From NCBI GenBank assembly GCA_028284065.1, contig JANQSJ010000008.1, forward strand, positions 248,001 through 312,000: DNA of 64,000 nt, in the 5' to 3' direction. Source of the stretch: Parvularculaceae bacterium (GTDB lineage Bacteria > Pseudomonadota > Alphaproteobacteria > Caulobacterales > Parvularculaceae). Numbering within the stretch: position 1 is the first letter of the stretch; each line of letters begins with the position of its first letter. This document shows, in pieces, positions 43,452 to 53,466 of the stretch. Under the pieces are notes generated by a model. It saw nothing but the letters and a program-made list of their open reading frames with translations, was not told the DNA's origin and did not search any database. The position numbers and the translations under genes are program-made.

Positions 43452-46082
43452 ATGAGCGACGACGTCGAAACGAAAACCGATGCTGGCGACAAGAAACCGC
43501 GCCGACCGCTGACCTTGCGCCGCACTGAGACCGGCGCGGTCAAGCAAAGCTTCTCGCACGGGCGGTCCAAGACCGTCGTCGTGGAGACGAAGCGGCGTCG
43601 GGTGCTCACGGCCAACAAGGGCGAAGCGGCCGAAAAACCCGCAGCGGGCGCGAAAGCCAAACGCCCGGCCGCCGAACCGGAGACCAAGCCCGCGCGCAAG
43701 GCGGAGGCGAAGCCGGCCGACGGGAAGAAGCGGCCAAGCGTCCTGCGCACGCTGTCCGAAGACGAAAAGCAGGCCCGCGCCGCGGCGCTTGTAAAGGCGC
43801 GCCAGCAGGAAGAAGTCCGCCGCAAGACCGAGGAGGCTGAGCGCGCCGAGCGTGAGCAGCGCGAAGCGGAGGAGCGCGCGCGGCTGGAGGTCGAACGCGC
43901 CCGCCTCGCCGAAGAGGAATCAAAGCGCGCCAAGGAGGCCGAAGAGCGCCGCCTGCGCGAAGAAGAGGCGCGCGCCGCGCTGGAGGCCGAAGAAGAGGAG
44001 CGCAAGCGCCGCCAGGCCGCCAAAGACGCCAAGAAGAGGCCGCCTGGCGCGGCCGAAACCGTGGCGCCGCGCGCGGAAGCGGACAAGGACAACCCCCTCG
44101 CCCAGCTCGGCGGCCGCCTGAAGACAAAGCGCGGCGGCGATCGCGGCGGCGATCGCGATTCCAAAAAGGACGCGCCGAAGCGCCGCGCCGGCAAGCTCAC
44201 CATCGCCTCGGCGCTGGAGTCCGACGAGGATCGTCAGCGGTCCCTCGCCTCGGTGAAACGCGCGCGCGAGCGCGAACGTCTCGCCCGCCAACAGCGCGGC
44301 GGCGCCGCGAAGCAGGTCACGCGCGAAGTCGTCATCCCTGAGACGATCACCGTTCAGGAGCTCGCCCAGCGCATGTCGATGCGGGCCGTGGAGCTTGTTC
44401 GGGAGCTGATGAAACAGGGCCAGATGGTGACCGCCAACGCGACGCTCGACGCGGACACTGCGGAGCTCATCGCCACCGACCTCGGCCACCAGGTCAAGCG
44501 CGTCGCGGAAGCCGACGTCGAGGAGGGCCTATTCGGCGAGGCGGATGACGATGCGGCGAAAGTCTCGCGCCCGCCTGTCGTCACCATTATGGGCCATGTG
44601 GACCACGGCAAGACGTCGCTCCTCGACGCGCTGCGCAAGACCAGCGTCGTAAAGGGCGAGGCCGGCGGCATCACCCAGCACATCGGCGCCTATCAGGTGA
44701 CCGCGAAGGTCGGCGGCGATGACAAGAAGATCACCTTCCTGGACACGCCGGGCCACGCGGCGTTCACGCAGATGCGCGCGCGCGGCGCAAACGTCACTGA
44801 TATCGTCATCCTTGTCGTCGCGGCGGACGATTCGATCATGCCGCAGACGGAAGAAGCGATCAGCCATGCCCGCGCGGCGGGCGTTCCGATCATTGTCGCA
44901 ATCAACAAGGTCGACAAGCCGGAGGCGAACCCGGACAAGGTCCGCACCGACCTTCTGCAGCACGAGATCCAGGTGGAAAGCCTCGGCGGAGAGATCCAGG
45001 ACGTGGAGGTCTCGGCGCTTACCGGCCAGAATCTCGACGGGCTTCTGGAAGCGATCTCGCTTCAGTCGGAGCTTCTGGAGCTGAAGGCGAACCCGGACCG
45101 CGCGGCGGAAGGCTCAGTGGTTGAGGCGCGCCTCGACAAGGGCCGCGGCCCTGTCGCCACCCTGCTCGTTGAGCGCGGCCAGCTTAAGCGGGGCGACATC
45201 ATTGTCGTCGGCGCCGAGTGGGGCAAGGTGCGCGCCCTCACCGACGACCAGGGCCAGCAGGTGCAAGAGGCCGGGCCCGCCTTTCCGGTCGAGGTCCTGG
45301 GCCTTAACGGCGTGCCGGAGCCCGGCGACAAGTTCGTCGTCGTCGAGAGTGAAGCGCGCGCGCGCGAAGTGTCCGAATTCCGAAGCCGCAAGCGCCGCGA
45401 ACATGCGAACGCGAAGTCCTCCGGCACGTCGCTTGAGCAGATGATGGCGCAGCTCCAGGACGCGGAGTTCAAGGAGCTGCCAATCGTCATCAAGGGCGAC
45501 GTGCAGGGCTCGGTGGAGGCCATCGTCAGCGCGCTTGAAAAACTCGCCACTGATGAAGTCCGGGTGCGCGTTCTGCACACCGGCGTCGGCGGCGTGTCGG
45601 AAAGCGACGTCATTCTCGCCGGCGCATCGAAAGCGCCCGTCATCGGCTTCAATGTCCGCGCCAACAAGCAGGCGCGCGTCCAGGCCGAGGCCGATGGCGT
45701 CGAAATCCGGTACTACTCCGTCATCTATGACGTTATCGACGACATTAAGGGCGCGCTGTCCGGCATGCTCGATCCGGAGCTGCGCGAGACCTTCCTCGGC
45801 AATGCGGAGATCCTTGAGGTCTTCAACATCACCAAGGTCGGGAAGGTCGCCGGCTGCCGCGTCACCGAAGGTCAGGTCCGCCGCGGCGCGAAAGTCCGGC
45901 TCATCCGCGACGATACCGTCATCCATGAGGGCGAGCTTTCGCAGCTGAAGCGCTTCAAGGACGACGTGCAGGACGTGCCGGCCGGCCAAGAGTGCGGCAT
46001 GAGCTTCGCCAATTACGACGACCTGAAGGTCGGCGACGTGATCGAGTGCTTCGCTGTCGAGAAAGTCACGCGGACGCTTTAG
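43452..46082 (+). CDS. infB: Translation initiation factor IF-2
   Basis: GTPase that places initiator tRNA on the 30S subunit. The 876-residue protein has a long, highly charged N-terminal region of Arg/Glu/Ala coiled coil (about 100-210), the IF2_N domain ([19 protein letters not shown]), the G domain with [22 protein letters not shown] and NKVDKPEAN, and domains II-IV with [16 protein letters not shown] and the C-terminal initiator-tRNA-binding barrel. The ATG at 43452 is preceded by TTGGAG. Fourth gene of the rimP operon. Confidence 0.97.
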   Translation: MSDDVETKTDAGDKKPRRPLTLRRTETGAVKQSFSHGRSKTVVVETKRRRVLTANKGEAAEKPAAGAKAKRPAAEPETKPARKAEAKPADGKKRPSVLRTLSEDEKQARAAALVKARQQEEVRRKTEEAERAEREQREAEERARLEVERARLAEEESKRAKEAEERRLREEEARAALEAEEEERKRRQAAKDAKKRPPGAAETVAPRAEADKDNPLAQLGGRLKTKRGGDRGGDRDSKKDAPKRRAGKLTIASALESDEDRQRSLASVKRARERERLARQQRGGAAKQVTREVVIPETITVQELAQRMSMRAVELVRELMKQGQMVTANATLDADTAELIATDLGHQVKRVAEADVEEGLFGEADDDAAKVSRPPVVTIMGHVDHGKTSLLDALRKTSVVKGEAGGITQHIGAYQVTAKVGGDDKKITFLDTPGHAAFTQMRARGANVTDIVILVVAADDSIMPQTEEAISHARAAGVPIIVAINKVDKPEANPDKVRTDLLQHEIQVESLGGEIQDVEVSALTGQNLDGLLEAISLQSELLELKANPDRAAEGSVVEARLDKGRGPVATLLVERGQLKRGDIIVVGAEWGKVRALTDDQGQQVQEAGPAFPVEVLGLNGVPEPGDKFVVVESEARAREVSEFRSRKRREHANAKSSGTSLEQMMAQLQDAEFKELPIVIKGDVQGSVEAIVSALEKLATDEVRVRVLHTGVGGVSESDVILAGASKAPVIGFNVRANKQARVQAEADGVEIRYYSVIYDVIDDIKGALSGMLDPELRETFLGNAEILEVFNITKVGKVAGCRVTEGQVRRGAKVRLIRDDTVIHEGELSQLKRFKDDVQDVPAGQECGMSFANYDDLKVGDVIECFAVEKVTRTL

Positions 46083-46302
46083 ACGCTCCATCTGCGCCCG
46101 CCGCGCCGTTTACAGCGGCCGCGCCGGGCGACGATGGCAAGAAAATAAAAGAACTTAGAAGTCAGGCGCGTCTTTCCGGCGTTACGCCGAACGCCGCGCA
46201 TTGAGGAAACGACCAATAGAGGCGCGCGGCGCATCGCCGGCCGGAGGCGGCCCGGCGACGCGCTTATGTGGCCGCGGCCTCGCCAGGCATGGGCGGCGCT
46301 TT

Positions 46303-46833
46303 ATGATCCTTCGGCCCCTGAACATCGATCGCGACAAGGGCGCCATGCACGCCATTTATGGCGACCCGGCGTGCTGCACCTATCTCCTCGATCCGGCGAC
46401 GGAGCATGTCCACGACACGGTCGCGCTCTTGCGCAAGTATGACGAGGGCCACTGGGCGACGAGCTGGGTCGTCGCCGAAACGCCAGACGGCGAGGCGCAG
46501 GGCCGCGTGAAGATGATTCCGCGCGGCTATGATGTCTATGAGGCGGCGATCATGATGCGCCCGGACGCGCAGCGCCGCGGCCTTGGCCATGAAGCGCTTT
46601 GCAGGGCGCTCGACATCGCCTTCGACGATTTGAAGGCGCGCCGCGTCTACGCCGACATCGACCCGGACAATGTCGTATCGATCAGGCTGTTTGAACGCGC
46701 CGGTTTCCAGTTGGAGGGCCGCCTGCGCGCCACCTACGACACCCATATAGGCGTGCGCGACACAATCCTGATGAGCCTCATCGCGACCGATCCGAGGCCC
46801 TGGCGCGCTGGCGCGGTCGACGGCGGGCGCTGA
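46303..46833 (+). CDS. GNAT family N-acetyltransferase
   Basis: A 176-residue acetyl-CoA-dependent acetyltransferase of the RimJ/RimL type. Motif A is visible as IMMRPDAQRRGLGHEALCRAL (the R/Q-x-x-G-x-G/A pattern) near residue 85, followed by RRVYADIDPDNVVSIRLFERAGFQLEG, typical of enzymes acting on protein N-termini or small molecules. The ATG at 46303 opens MILRPLNIDRD; upstream in-frame sequence is not protein-like. It lies between infB and rbfA, where such a gene is not normally found. Substrate unknown. Confidence 0.82.
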   Translation: MILRPLNIDRDKGAMHAIYGDPACCTYLLDPATEHVHDTVALLRKYDEGHWATSWVVAETPDGEAQGRVKMIPRGYDVYEAAIMMRPDAQRRGLGHEALCRALDIAFDDLKARRVYADIDPDNVVSIRLFERAGFQLEGRLRATYDTHIGVRDTILMSLIATDPRPWRAGAVDGGR

Positions 46834-47050
46834 CGCTCCAGCCGCGACGCAATCGTTAAGAAAACATGAGCAGTCGCCGCGCTTGCCCTGCAGCGCATTC
46901 AGCCGCAGTCTTGGTGCAATCCAGTCGCGGCGCGCGCTACGTACACGCGGCAAATTTGGCGAATCGGGTCGTTTGTCAGACGTTTAGGTCGGGCGGGCGG
47001 CCTAAAGAGGCCCAGACGTTGCTGGAAGCGGCGGGGCTCAGAGTGCAAGA

Positions 47051-47893
47051 ATGGCGGAAAGCGCGAACATATCGCTCTCGGCGGCCAGGGGCGGCGGCGT
47101 AAAGGGCCTGAAGATCAGCGGCGTGAAGACGGTCGAGGAGGCCGAAGCCGCGATGCGCGCCGGCGCGTTCGCAATCGGGCTTATCTCGGCGGAGATTGAC
47201 GCCCCCCGGCTTGGCGCGGGCGGCCTAATGCCGGACGAGCGCATCCGCGAGATTTGCGACTATATTCGAAGCGTCGATCCCGGGGTCTGGGCGACGCTTG
47301 TCACATCGCGCCGCGGCGGCGCGGCGATCGCCGACCATGTGCACGTTACGCACGCCAACGCGGTTCGAATCGCCGGCCCTTGCTCTCCGCGGGACTGGGT
47401 CATCCTGCGCGCAGCCCATCCAAGCGTTAAGATCATCCAGGAAATCGATCCAGGCGCAGACGACGCGCTCCAATTGGCGCAAATGGCGGACGGGCACGCC
47501 GACGCGCTTCTGCTCGACTGCGGCGCCCGCGGCGCGGACGCCGCGTCGCTGGCGGCGGACTGGCGCGCAGGCCGCGTGATCGCGGCCGACTGCGCAACGC
47601 CCGTCATCCTCAGCGGCGGACTGAGGGCGGAAAATGTCGACGCGGCGGTTGAGGCGGTCCGGCCGGAGGGGGTCGCTGCGACGATCGTGCGGTCGGAGGC
47701 GATGGGCGGCGGCGTCATGGGCGTCGACGAGATGCGCGCGATCGCCGAGAGATTCGCCGCAGCGCATCGACGCGTTGAGGAGAATGAAGCGCTCCGCCAG
47801 AGAAACAATTCTCCGATGTCGGACGACGATGCGGACCCATGGCGCCAGGATGGCGAACCGGCGGGAATACGCCGAAACTCCGAAGACGCCTGA
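47051..47893 (+). CDS. TrpF-like (beta/alpha)8 protein lacking the catalytic cysteine
   Basis: A 280-residue protein resembling phosphoribosylanthranilate isomerase. The N-terminal strand reads KGLKISGVKTVEEAEAAM, in which the family Cys (KICG/KFCG) is Ser23. The general-acid Asp is kept as Asp156 in ADALLLDCGARG, and VILSGGLRAENVDAAVEA matches the C-terminal phosphate-binding strand, but the GG(T/S)G loop is degraded to GARG. It has an extra C-terminal tail of about 40 polar residues. It is not near other trp genes. It is probably a paralogue with altered or lost isomerase activity. The ribosome binding site is weak. Confidence 0.75.
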   Translation: MAESANISLSAARGGGVKGLKISGVKTVEEAEAAMRAGAFAIGLISAEIDAPRLGAGGLMPDERIREICDYIRSVDPGVWATLVTSRRGGAAIADHVHVTHANAVRIAGPCSPRDWVILRAAHPSVKIIQEIDPGADDALQLAQMADGHADALLLDCGARGADAASLAADWRAGRVIAADCATPVILSGGLRAENVDAAVEAVRPEGVAATIVRSEAMGGGVMGVDEMRAIAERFAAAHRRVEENEALRQRNNSPMSDDDADPWRQDGEPAGIRRNSEDA

Positions 47894-48041
47894 ATGCGGG
47901 CGGACTGACCTGAGGCCGGTCGTCCCATCTCCGGAATGAGAGCCTCCTTCGACTCCCAATTTTCTAGACAAAATCCCTCGGCGAACTAAATCCGCGCGCC
48001 GTCGGCTGGCGACTTCGCCGGTTAGCGCCTATTTGTCGGGC

Positions 48042-48455
48042 ATGGGCAAATCCAGCTTCGCCTCCCGAAAAGGTCCCTCTCAGCGGCAACTGCGCGCTGG
48101 CGAGCTTATTCGACATGCGCTTGTGGAGATCCTGCAGCGCGAGGACCTGCGCCAGCCTGCGCTAACCGGCGTCGCGGTCACCATCAGCGAAGTGCGCGCA
48201 TCGCCTGACCTGAAGCAGGCGACAGCTTACTGCGCCAAGCTCGGCGGGGAGCTGTCGCAGGGCGCCGACGAGACGAGCGTTATCGACGCGCTTAACCGCG
48301 CCGCGCCGAAAATCCGGCATTTGCTTGGACGCCGCGTCGACCTGAAATACACGCCTGACGTGCGGTTTCGCCGCGACGAGACCTTCGACGAGGCGCAGCG
48401 GATCGACGACCTCCTGGCTCGTCCGGATGTCAAGCGCGACCTCGGTTCCGACTGA
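48042..48455 (+). CDS. rbfA: 30S ribosome-binding factor RbfA
   Basis: Assists late 30S maturation and cold adaptation. The 137-residue protein shows the KH-like fold motifs [53 protein letters not shown]-like ([28 protein letters not shown]) and the C-terminal [14 protein letters not shown] at 48033 could also start it, but the ATG at 48042 with CGGG upstream is preferred. It lies 1.9 kb from infB, its usual neighbour, with two unrelated genes between. Confidence 0.93.
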   Translation: MGKSSFASRKGPSQRQLRAGELIRHALVEILQREDLRQPALTGVAVTISEVRASPDLKQATAYCAKLGGELSQGADETSVIDALNRAAPKIRHLLGRRVDLKYTPDVRFRRDETFDEAQRIDDLLARPDVKRDLGSD

Positions 48456-48575
48456 CGCGGCAATCGCGGCCCAAAAGCCGCAGTCCCGATGATTCTTCGG
48501 CGCGTCTGCGCGCCGTCGGCTGACGTCGACGCCCGATCCGATAAGCTCGAAGCGGGGAATGGGAAGGGGCGCCGC

Positions 48576-49541
48576 ATGAAACTCCCAATGCTGAGGCCGG
48601 TCCTTGAGGCGGTGACGTTCGGATTTGACCGCATCGGGATGATGATCCGTATCGCCTGGCTGCCGATCTTTTTGGTGATCGTTCTCCAGATCGGCGCCGG
48701 CGCGATGATTTGCGACGCCTTCGGCGTGTTTGACGCCGGCGACGCCATCGACCTTGACGCGGCCGGCCAGCCGCGCATCGACATTGAGAACATTGAGGTG
48801 AACGTCAACGCCGCTGCGATTGGCGCAGCGATTTTCTGGTCGATCGTTGTCGGCTTCGGAACCGTCCTTCTGTTTGCGCCGGTGCTTGTCGCCGCCACGC
48901 GCGCGGCGACGCGGGGCGACTATGAACCGCCCGCAGGTCCCGCCTATTTCGCCATGGGCCCGCGCCAGGTGCGCTACGCGATCGTCCAGATCGTCTACGG
49001 ACTATTGCTGCTTGCGCTCGGGGCGGTGTTTGGAACCGCAGCAATCGGCGTCGGCGTCGGGTCCGCCGCCCTGGCGGTGGAGATGGAGAGCCAGCTGTCG
49101 CCGCTTTTTGCGTCAACCGGCGTATCCGCCGCTATTGCGATCGCCATCATCGGCGTCTGGATCGGGCTGAGGTTTCTCCCCGTCCTGGCGATCGCCGCGG
49201 TGGAGGACAGGGTGTCGTTCGGCGACGCCTGGGCCATGACCAAGGGGAACTTTTGGCGGCTGGTCCTGTCCGGCCTTTTCTTCCTTCAAATCCTGCAGGC
49301 GGCGACCGCGGTTCTGTTCATCGCCTTTATCGCGCCGGTTCTGGTCGTCGCGGCGCTGATCGCCGGCGCCGTCAGCAGCCTCATCGGACCGGCGGCGTTC
49401 ATTCTGGTGGCGATTGCGGCGCTCATCCTGCTGCCCGCTATTATAGCGGTCGCCGCCTTCAACCTCGGCGCCCAGGCGGCCTATACCGGCCGCGTCTATG
49501 CCTACCTGTCCGGCTGCGGCGACGCGTGCAAAATCCTCTAG
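48576..49541 (+). CDS. Hypothetical multi-pass membrane protein
   Basis: A 321-residue inner-membrane protein with about six hydrophobic segments (near 25-47, 87-108, 136-160, 182-205, 232-265 and 268-300). The N-terminus (PMLRPVLEAVTFGFDRIGMM) and the cytoplasmic loop AVEDRVSFGDAWAMTKGNFWRLVL recall uncharacterised proteins with a YciC- or glycerophosphodiesterase-type membrane domain; I would not go further. AAGGGG lies 8 bases before the ATG. The gene ends four bases into the convergent membrane gene. Inserted between rbfA and truB. Confidence 0.78.
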   Translation: MKLPMLRPVLEAVTFGFDRIGMMIRIAWLPIFLVIVLQIGAGAMICDAFGVFDAGDAIDLDAAGQPRIDIENIEVNVNAAAIGAAIFWSIVVGFGTVLLFAPVLVAATRAATRGDYEPPAGPAYFAMGPRQVRYAIVQIVYGLLLLALGAVFGTAAIGVGVGSAALAVEMESQLSPLFASTGVSAAIAIAIIGVWIGLRFLPVLAIAAVEDRVSFGDAWAMTKGNFWRLVLSGLFFLQILQAATAVLFIAFIAPVLVVAALIAGAVSSLIGPAAFILVAIAALILLPAIIAVAAFNLGAQAAYTGRVYAYLSGCGDACKIL

Positions 49542-49924
49542 CTGAGCGCTGCGCTCGCCAGCGTCGCAGCGCCGCCAAGTCCGAGGCAAACCGCAAGGCG
49601 CTTACGCGTCTCGGCGGGAAAGCCGGATCGGCCTTCGATCGCATCGGCGACGCCGAAAAGCGCCGCAAATGAAGCGACCATGGCTATGACGCCATAAAGC
49701 AACGACACGCCAAATGCGGCCGGCGCGGCCAGAGCGGAGGCGCGCGTCATCGCCTCTCCGGCGATGAGCTGAAAGATGCCGGGACACAGGACGACGAGCA
49801 GGAACGGCGTCGCGATCGCAAGCAGCGCCAGGACCGCAAGGTCGAGGCTCCAGCGGCTATTTTCAAACTGAAGCCGTGAGGCGGCGGCGAAGGACCGCGC
49901 GGCGTCGACTGTCATCCGGTTCAT
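49538..49924 (-). CDS. Hypothetical membrane protein
   Basis: A 128-residue protein with three hydrophobic segments (about 27-55, 67-95 and 108-127). The first 25 residues are soluble. It is the only minus-strand gene inside the translation cluster, overlapping the preceding plus-strand gene tail to tail by four bases. GGGAG is about 8 bases before the ATG, supporting a real gene. Family not recognised. Confidence 0.68.
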   Translation of the reverse strand: MNRMTVDAARSFAAASRLQFENSRWSLDLAVLALLAIATPFLLVVLCPGIFQLIAGEAMTRASALAAPAAFGVSLLYGVIAMVASFAALFGVADAIEGRSGFPAETRKRLAVCLGLGGAATLASAALS

Positions 49925-50227
49925 CGCATACTCCCGTCAGCGTCTGTCTCCCCGATTCAGATCTTCGCGTCGCTCTCTCCGATGCCCCGTCTACCGTTCC
50001 GGCAGGGCGAAAAGATGTGCGAAGCGGGCGATTTCAAGGCGAAACGGCGATGCCGGGTCGTTTCCAATTGACGACGGCGGGCGATCCCTGTTCATACCCA
50101 CGATTTTCCGGAGCCGTTTTCGTCAAGGCGAGCGAAGCGGAAGGCTCTCGGTCTGTGAATATGCGCGTTGCAATGCGAAATCGGCGATCCGCTTTCGCTC
50201 CAACCCGCTTGATGGAGGTCGGCGCGA
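49925..50227. promoter_or_regulatory. Divergent region upstream of truB
   Basis: 303 bases between the small minus-strand membrane gene and truB. No gene seen. One GANTC site, GATTC at 49954-49958, lies near the minus-strand start. The truB promoter is probably here because the upstream gene is on the other strand. Confidence 0.35.
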
Positions 50228-51166
50228 ATGGCGCGACGGCGCAAGAAGGGACGTCCGGTCAATGGCTGGATCGTTCTCGACAAGGACTATGACGTCGGCT
50301 CCACCGACGCCGTCTCCAAACTGAAATGGCTTTTGCAGGCGCAGAAGGCGGGCCATGCGGGCACGCTCGATCCGCTGGCGACGGGCGTATTGCCGATCGC
50401 GTTCGGCGAGGCGACGAAGACGGTGCCGTTTCTCGCCGACGCGCCGAAGACCTACCTGTTCACCGCGCAGTGGGGCGTCGCGACGACGACCGACGACGGG
50501 GAAGGCGCGCCGTGCGCGACGTCCGACGCGCGGCCGACTGAAGCGGACATCCTTGCGGCGCTGCCGCGGTTCACCGGCGCCATCGAGCAGACGCCGCCAA
50601 AATTCTCGGCCGTCAAAATCGCCGGCGCGCGCGCCTATGACCTCGCCCGCGAAGGCGAGGAGGTGGAGCTGAAGTCCCGCGTCATCGACATTCACGACCT
50701 GCGCCTCGTCGAGGCGCCGGACGCTGACCGCGCTGTGTTCCAGGCGGTGACGGGAAAGGGCGCCTATGTGCGCGCGCTCGTCCGCGACTTGGCTCGCGCC
50801 CTCGGGACCGAAGGCCATGTGGCGGCCTTGCGCAGGACCGCGGTCGGCCCATTCACCGAAGCGGACGGCGTCAGGACAAAGGACCTGGAGGCGATGCCGG
50901 CGCCGGAAGACCGCGACGCCACGCTGCTGCCATTGGATGCGGCGCTTACAGGCTTGCCGCAAGCCTCGATCGGCGCGCCGGAAGCGAGCCGGCTACGCCA
51001 TGGCCAGGCGGCGGTGCTGTCCGCGGCCGCGGCCCGCGGCGTCAGAGCGGGCGAGGCCGGTGAGATCGCTTCGGTGCTTGCCGTCGCCGGCGGCGCGCCG
51101 GTCGCGATCTGCTCCCTCGACGGGCTGAAGCTGAAGCCGGTCAGGGTGTTTAATTTGTCCGAATAA
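50228..51166 (+). CDS. truB: tRNA pseudouridine(55) synthase
   Basis: Makes pseudouridine 55 in the T loop of tRNA. The 312-residue protein has NGWIVLDKDYDVGSTDAVSKLK at the N-terminus, the catalytic Asp in KAGHAGTLDPLATGVLPIAFGEATK near residue 45, TPPKFSAVKIAGARAYDLAREGEEVEL, and KGAYVRALVRDLARALGT. The C-terminal part is the longer alphaproteobacterial form. GGAGG lies about 10 bases before the ATG. Followed at 317 bases by a YbjN-like gene rather than rpsO. Confidence 0.95.
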   Translation: MARRRKKGRPVNGWIVLDKDYDVGSTDAVSKLKWLLQAQKAGHAGTLDPLATGVLPIAFGEATKTVPFLADAPKTYLFTAQWGVATTTDDGEGAPCATSDARPTEADILAALPRFTGAIEQTPPKFSAVKIAGARAYDLAREGEEVELKSRVIDIHDLRLVEAPDADRAVFQAVTGKGAYVRALVRDLARALGTEGHVAALRRTAVGPFTEADGVRTKDLEAMPAPEDRDATLLPLDAALTGLPQASIGAPEASRLRHGQAAVLSAAAARGVRAGEAGEIASVLAVAGGAPVAICSLDGLKLKPVRVFNLSE

Positions 51167-51483
51167 GGACGGCGCAGGCGTTCCGCGGCAATTAACCAAC
51201 GGCCTTCAAACGTTCACGCTTTGGCTAGAAATTGGCCTGCATCCTGTCGTCCGTCGGCCGGTCCCCCCTCCAACCAAGGCCGACCGCTCGCGAATGGACG
51301 CCCTTCCATTTGCACTTAAATGAGGCCGCCGCCGACCCCCCTCCAGGGCGGCGGCCTCGCCCTCCCCCGCAGACTTCAGGCGCTGAACGCCCCGCCCTCG
51401 CCGGCTTCAAGGGCCGCACTGGCGACAAACGGGCGCTCTTCGCCTATATTCGCCTTCGGGGCGGTGAATAGGGGAAACGACGG
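51167..51483. other. Intergenic region after truB
   Basis: 317 bases with no gene. It contains a perfect 12-base-pair inverted repeat (51322-51333 with 51347-51358, loop 13 bases). A promoter for the following exported protein gene probably lies downstream of it. Confidence 0.45.
51322..51358 (+). terminator. Strong hairpin after truB
   Basis: Twelve-base-pair perfect stem GAGGCCGCCGCC / GGCGGCGGCCTC, loop 13 bases. There is no T run, so termination is only possible; it could also protect the 3' end of the truB message. Confidence 0.35.
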
Positions 51484-52194
51484 ATGGCGAATCGAATTCG
51501 ATCTGCGGCGGGGCAGAGATGGCTCGCGGCGTTCGCAGGCGCCGCGCTCCTCGCGGTCGGCGCGACGCAACCGGCGGGTGCGCAGCAAAAATCCCGCACC
51601 CGTTCGCTGGACGCGCGTGTGGTCGACTCAATGAGCGCCAATGAGGTGATCGCCGTCATGCGCAGATTGCGGGCGCAGTCGCAGATGACCGATGACGTGC
51701 GCGGCGCCGGCGGCGTCGAGAAGACCGTTGAAGCGACGATCGGCGGCGGGACAGTCTATCTCTTCCTGCGCGACTGCAATGGCCCCGGCGCCTACGCCCA
51801 GTGCGGCGAGATCCAGCCGACTGTTTTCTTCAACGCCGAAGGCGTCACGCTCGCGAAGCTGAACGAATACAATCTCGACATCTTCGGCGTGTCGGTGGCT
51901 GGCCTGTTGCAGGACGGCCGCGGGATCGTGTTCTCCCATGTGACGCTCGCCGACGGCGTTACCGTCGGGCACGTGCGCCGCACCATCGAGGAATTTTTAA
52001 GCGACGCCGACCTGCTTCTTGAGTCAATCAATCCGAACGGCGCGCCGGCCGTGCGCCTGCCGGCGTCTGCGCGCATCGAACCCTCGCGCCTTCGCGTCAA
52101 TCGGGTCGGGGCGAACGCCCCGAACCTCGACGTCAAGATCGCAAATGACCCGGCCGACGAAGGCGATGTCGCGGCGGAGGACGACCCGTACTAG
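51484..52194 (+). CDS. Exported YbjN-like protein
   Basis: A 236-residue protein with a cleavable signal peptide (about residues 1-33, ending AGAQQ). The core, GGGTVYLFLRDCNGPGAYAQCGEIQPTVFF then TLAKLNEYNL and HVTLADGVTVGHVRRTIEEFL, has the alpha/beta pattern of YbjN-domain proteins, a fold shared with type III secretion chaperones. Two Cys flank an acidic loop and could form a disulfide in the periplasm. The C-terminus is acidic. GGGGAAACG precedes the ATG. Function unknown; it lies between truB and rpsO. Confidence 0.72.
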   Translation: MANRIRSAAGQRWLAAFAGAALLAVGATQPAGAQQKSRTRSLDARVVDSMSANEVIAVMRRLRAQSQMTDDVRGAGGVEKTVEATIGGGTVYLFLRDCNGPGAYAQCGEIQPTVFFNAEGVTLAKLNEYNLDIFGVSVAGLLQDGRGIVFSHVTLADGVTVGHVRRTIEEFLSDADLLLESINPNGAPAVRLPASARIEPSRLRVNRVGANAPNLDVKIANDPADEGDVAAEDDPY

Positions 52195-52315
52195 GGCGCC
52201 CTTTCCTGAGCGCTCTTGCGTCCGCCGGCCGCATCTCCTAGACGGGCGGCGTTGACCGCGCTGGACGGCGTCCCGGCGCGGCCATTTGCATGTGGCGCCG
52301 CGGAGAAAGACGAGC

Positions 52316-52585
52316 ATGTCGATTACGGCTGCGCGCAAGGCGCAACTCATTAAGGAATACGCGAACGAGCCAGGCGATACCGGCTCGCCGGAAGTGCAGG
52401 TGGCGATCCTGTCGGAGCGCATTTCGAACCTGACTGAGCACTTCAAGGACCACAAGAAAGACAACCACTCGCGCCGGGGCCTTCTGAAAATGGTCTCGCA
52501 GCGACGCCGCCTGCTTGATTACGTCAGGGGCAAGGACGAGGCGCGGTACAAGAGCCTTATCGAACGGCTCGGCCTGCGCCGCTAA
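52316..52585 (+). CDS. rpsO: 30S ribosomal protein S15
   Basis: Primary 16S rRNA-binding protein of the small subunit. The 89 residues match the standard length and sequence: [54 protein letters not shown], and [21 protein letters not shown]. The ATG at 52316 follows GGAGAAAG; an in-frame ATG 10 codons earlier is not the family start. Confidence 0.98.
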   Translation: MSITAARKAQLIKEYANEPGDTGSPEVQVAILSERISNLTEHFKDHKKDNHSRRGLLKMVSQRRRLLDYVRGKDEARYKSLIERLGLRR

Positions 52586-52646
52586 TCGCGGCCGCTGGCC
52601 TTAGCCGCCAATCGCGGCCGTTGGAACGACATACGGAGAACCCGGA

Positions 52647-53408
52647 ATGGAAGTGAATGGAGCCGCGGCGATCGTCACCGGAGGCGCGTCCGGCCTCGGC
52701 GGCGCGACGGCCGAAGCCCTGGCGGCGGCGGGCGCGAAGGTCGCCATCTGGGACATGAACAAGGAGAAGGGCGAAGCGCATGCGGAGAAGATCGGCGGCG
52801 TCTTCGTTGAGACCAACGTCGCCTCCGAAGACAGCGTCGCCGCGTCGGTAAAGACGTCGCTCGACGCCCACGGGGCGCCGGCGATCCTCGTCAATTGCGC
52901 CGGCATCGCCACAGGCGAAAAGACCGTCGGCAAGAACGGCCCGCATGTCCTTGAAAACTTCAAGCGGGTGATCGACGTCAATCTTGTCGGCACATTCAAC
53001 TGCATTCGCCTCGTCGCCGCGGAAATGGAAAAGGCCGATCCGAAAGCCGACGGCGAGCGCGGCGTCATCATCAACACCGCCTCCGTCGCCGCCTTTGAGG
53101 GCCAGATCGGCCAGGCGGCGTATTCCGCCTCGAAAAGCGGCGTCGTCGGCATGACCCTGCCGATCGCGCGCGACCTTATGAATATCGGCATAAGGTGCAA
53201 CACGATTGCGCCGGGGATATTCTGGACGCCAATGATGGCGGGCATGGACCAGAAGGTGCAGGACGCCCTCGCCGCTATGGTGCCGTTCCCGAAACGCCTC
53301 GGAACGCCGGAAGAGTTCGCCTCCATGGCGCTCGAGATAACCCGGAACGTCATGGTCAACGGCGCCGTCATCAGGCTTGACGGGGCCATTAGAATGCAGC
53401 CGCGCTAA
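52647..53408 (+). CDS. Short-chain dehydrogenase, 3-hydroxyacyl-CoA dehydrogenase type 2-like
   Basis: A 253-residue NAD-dependent Rossmann-fold enzyme. The cofactor motif is VTGGASGLGGATAEAL; NCAGIATGEK and VIDVNLVGTFNCIRLVA follow; the catalytic Ser, Tyr and Lys are in NTASVAAFEGQIGQAAYSASKSGVVG; the C-terminal PFPKRLGTPEEFASMAL is typical of the HSD17B10 group, which oxidises short 3-hydroxyacyl-CoA or branched-chain intermediates. It sits between rpsO and pnp, normally adjacent, and is followed by its own terminator. Confidence 0.9.
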   Translation: MEVNGAAAIVTGGASGLGGATAEALAAAGAKVAIWDMNKEKGEAHAEKIGGVFVETNVASEDSVAASVKTSLDAHGAPAILVNCAGIATGEKTVGKNGPHVLENFKRVIDVNLVGTFNCIRLVAAEMEKADPKADGERGVIINTASVAAFEGQIGQAAYSASKSGVVGMTLPIARDLMNIGIRCNTIAPGIFWTPMMAGMDQKVQDALAAMVPFPKRLGTPEEFASMALEITRNVMVNGAVIRLDGAIRMQPR

Positions 53409-53427
53409 TGCGCGCTTGCGACGCGAG

Positions 53428-53466
53428 ACGCCGCCGGGGCGACCCCCGCGCGGCGTTTCTTTTTTG
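53428..53466 (+). terminator. Rho-independent terminator after the dehydrogenase gene
   Basis: Stem ACGCCGC (53428-53434) / GCGGCGT (53450-53456), extended inside by CGGGG / CCCCG, followed by TTCTTTTTT. It separates the dehydrogenase from pnp, implying a separate pnp promoter within the remaining 115 bases. Confidence 0.85.

Noticed and set aside
43126-43452. Open frame filling the space between ylxR and infB and ending in a TGATG overlap with infB
   Set aside because: Starts at TTG without a ribosome binding site, is rich in Cys, Trp and Arg, and overlaps hairpins; the composition is that of a noncoding frame.
46851-46875. CtrA-like half-site TTAAGAAAACATGAG
   Set aside because: Only one TTAA half matches; the second half differs at two positions.
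47360-47385. tRNA T-arm-like string GGTTCGAATC
   Set aside because: Lies inside the TrpF-like coding sequence and has no acceptor, D or anticodon arms around it.
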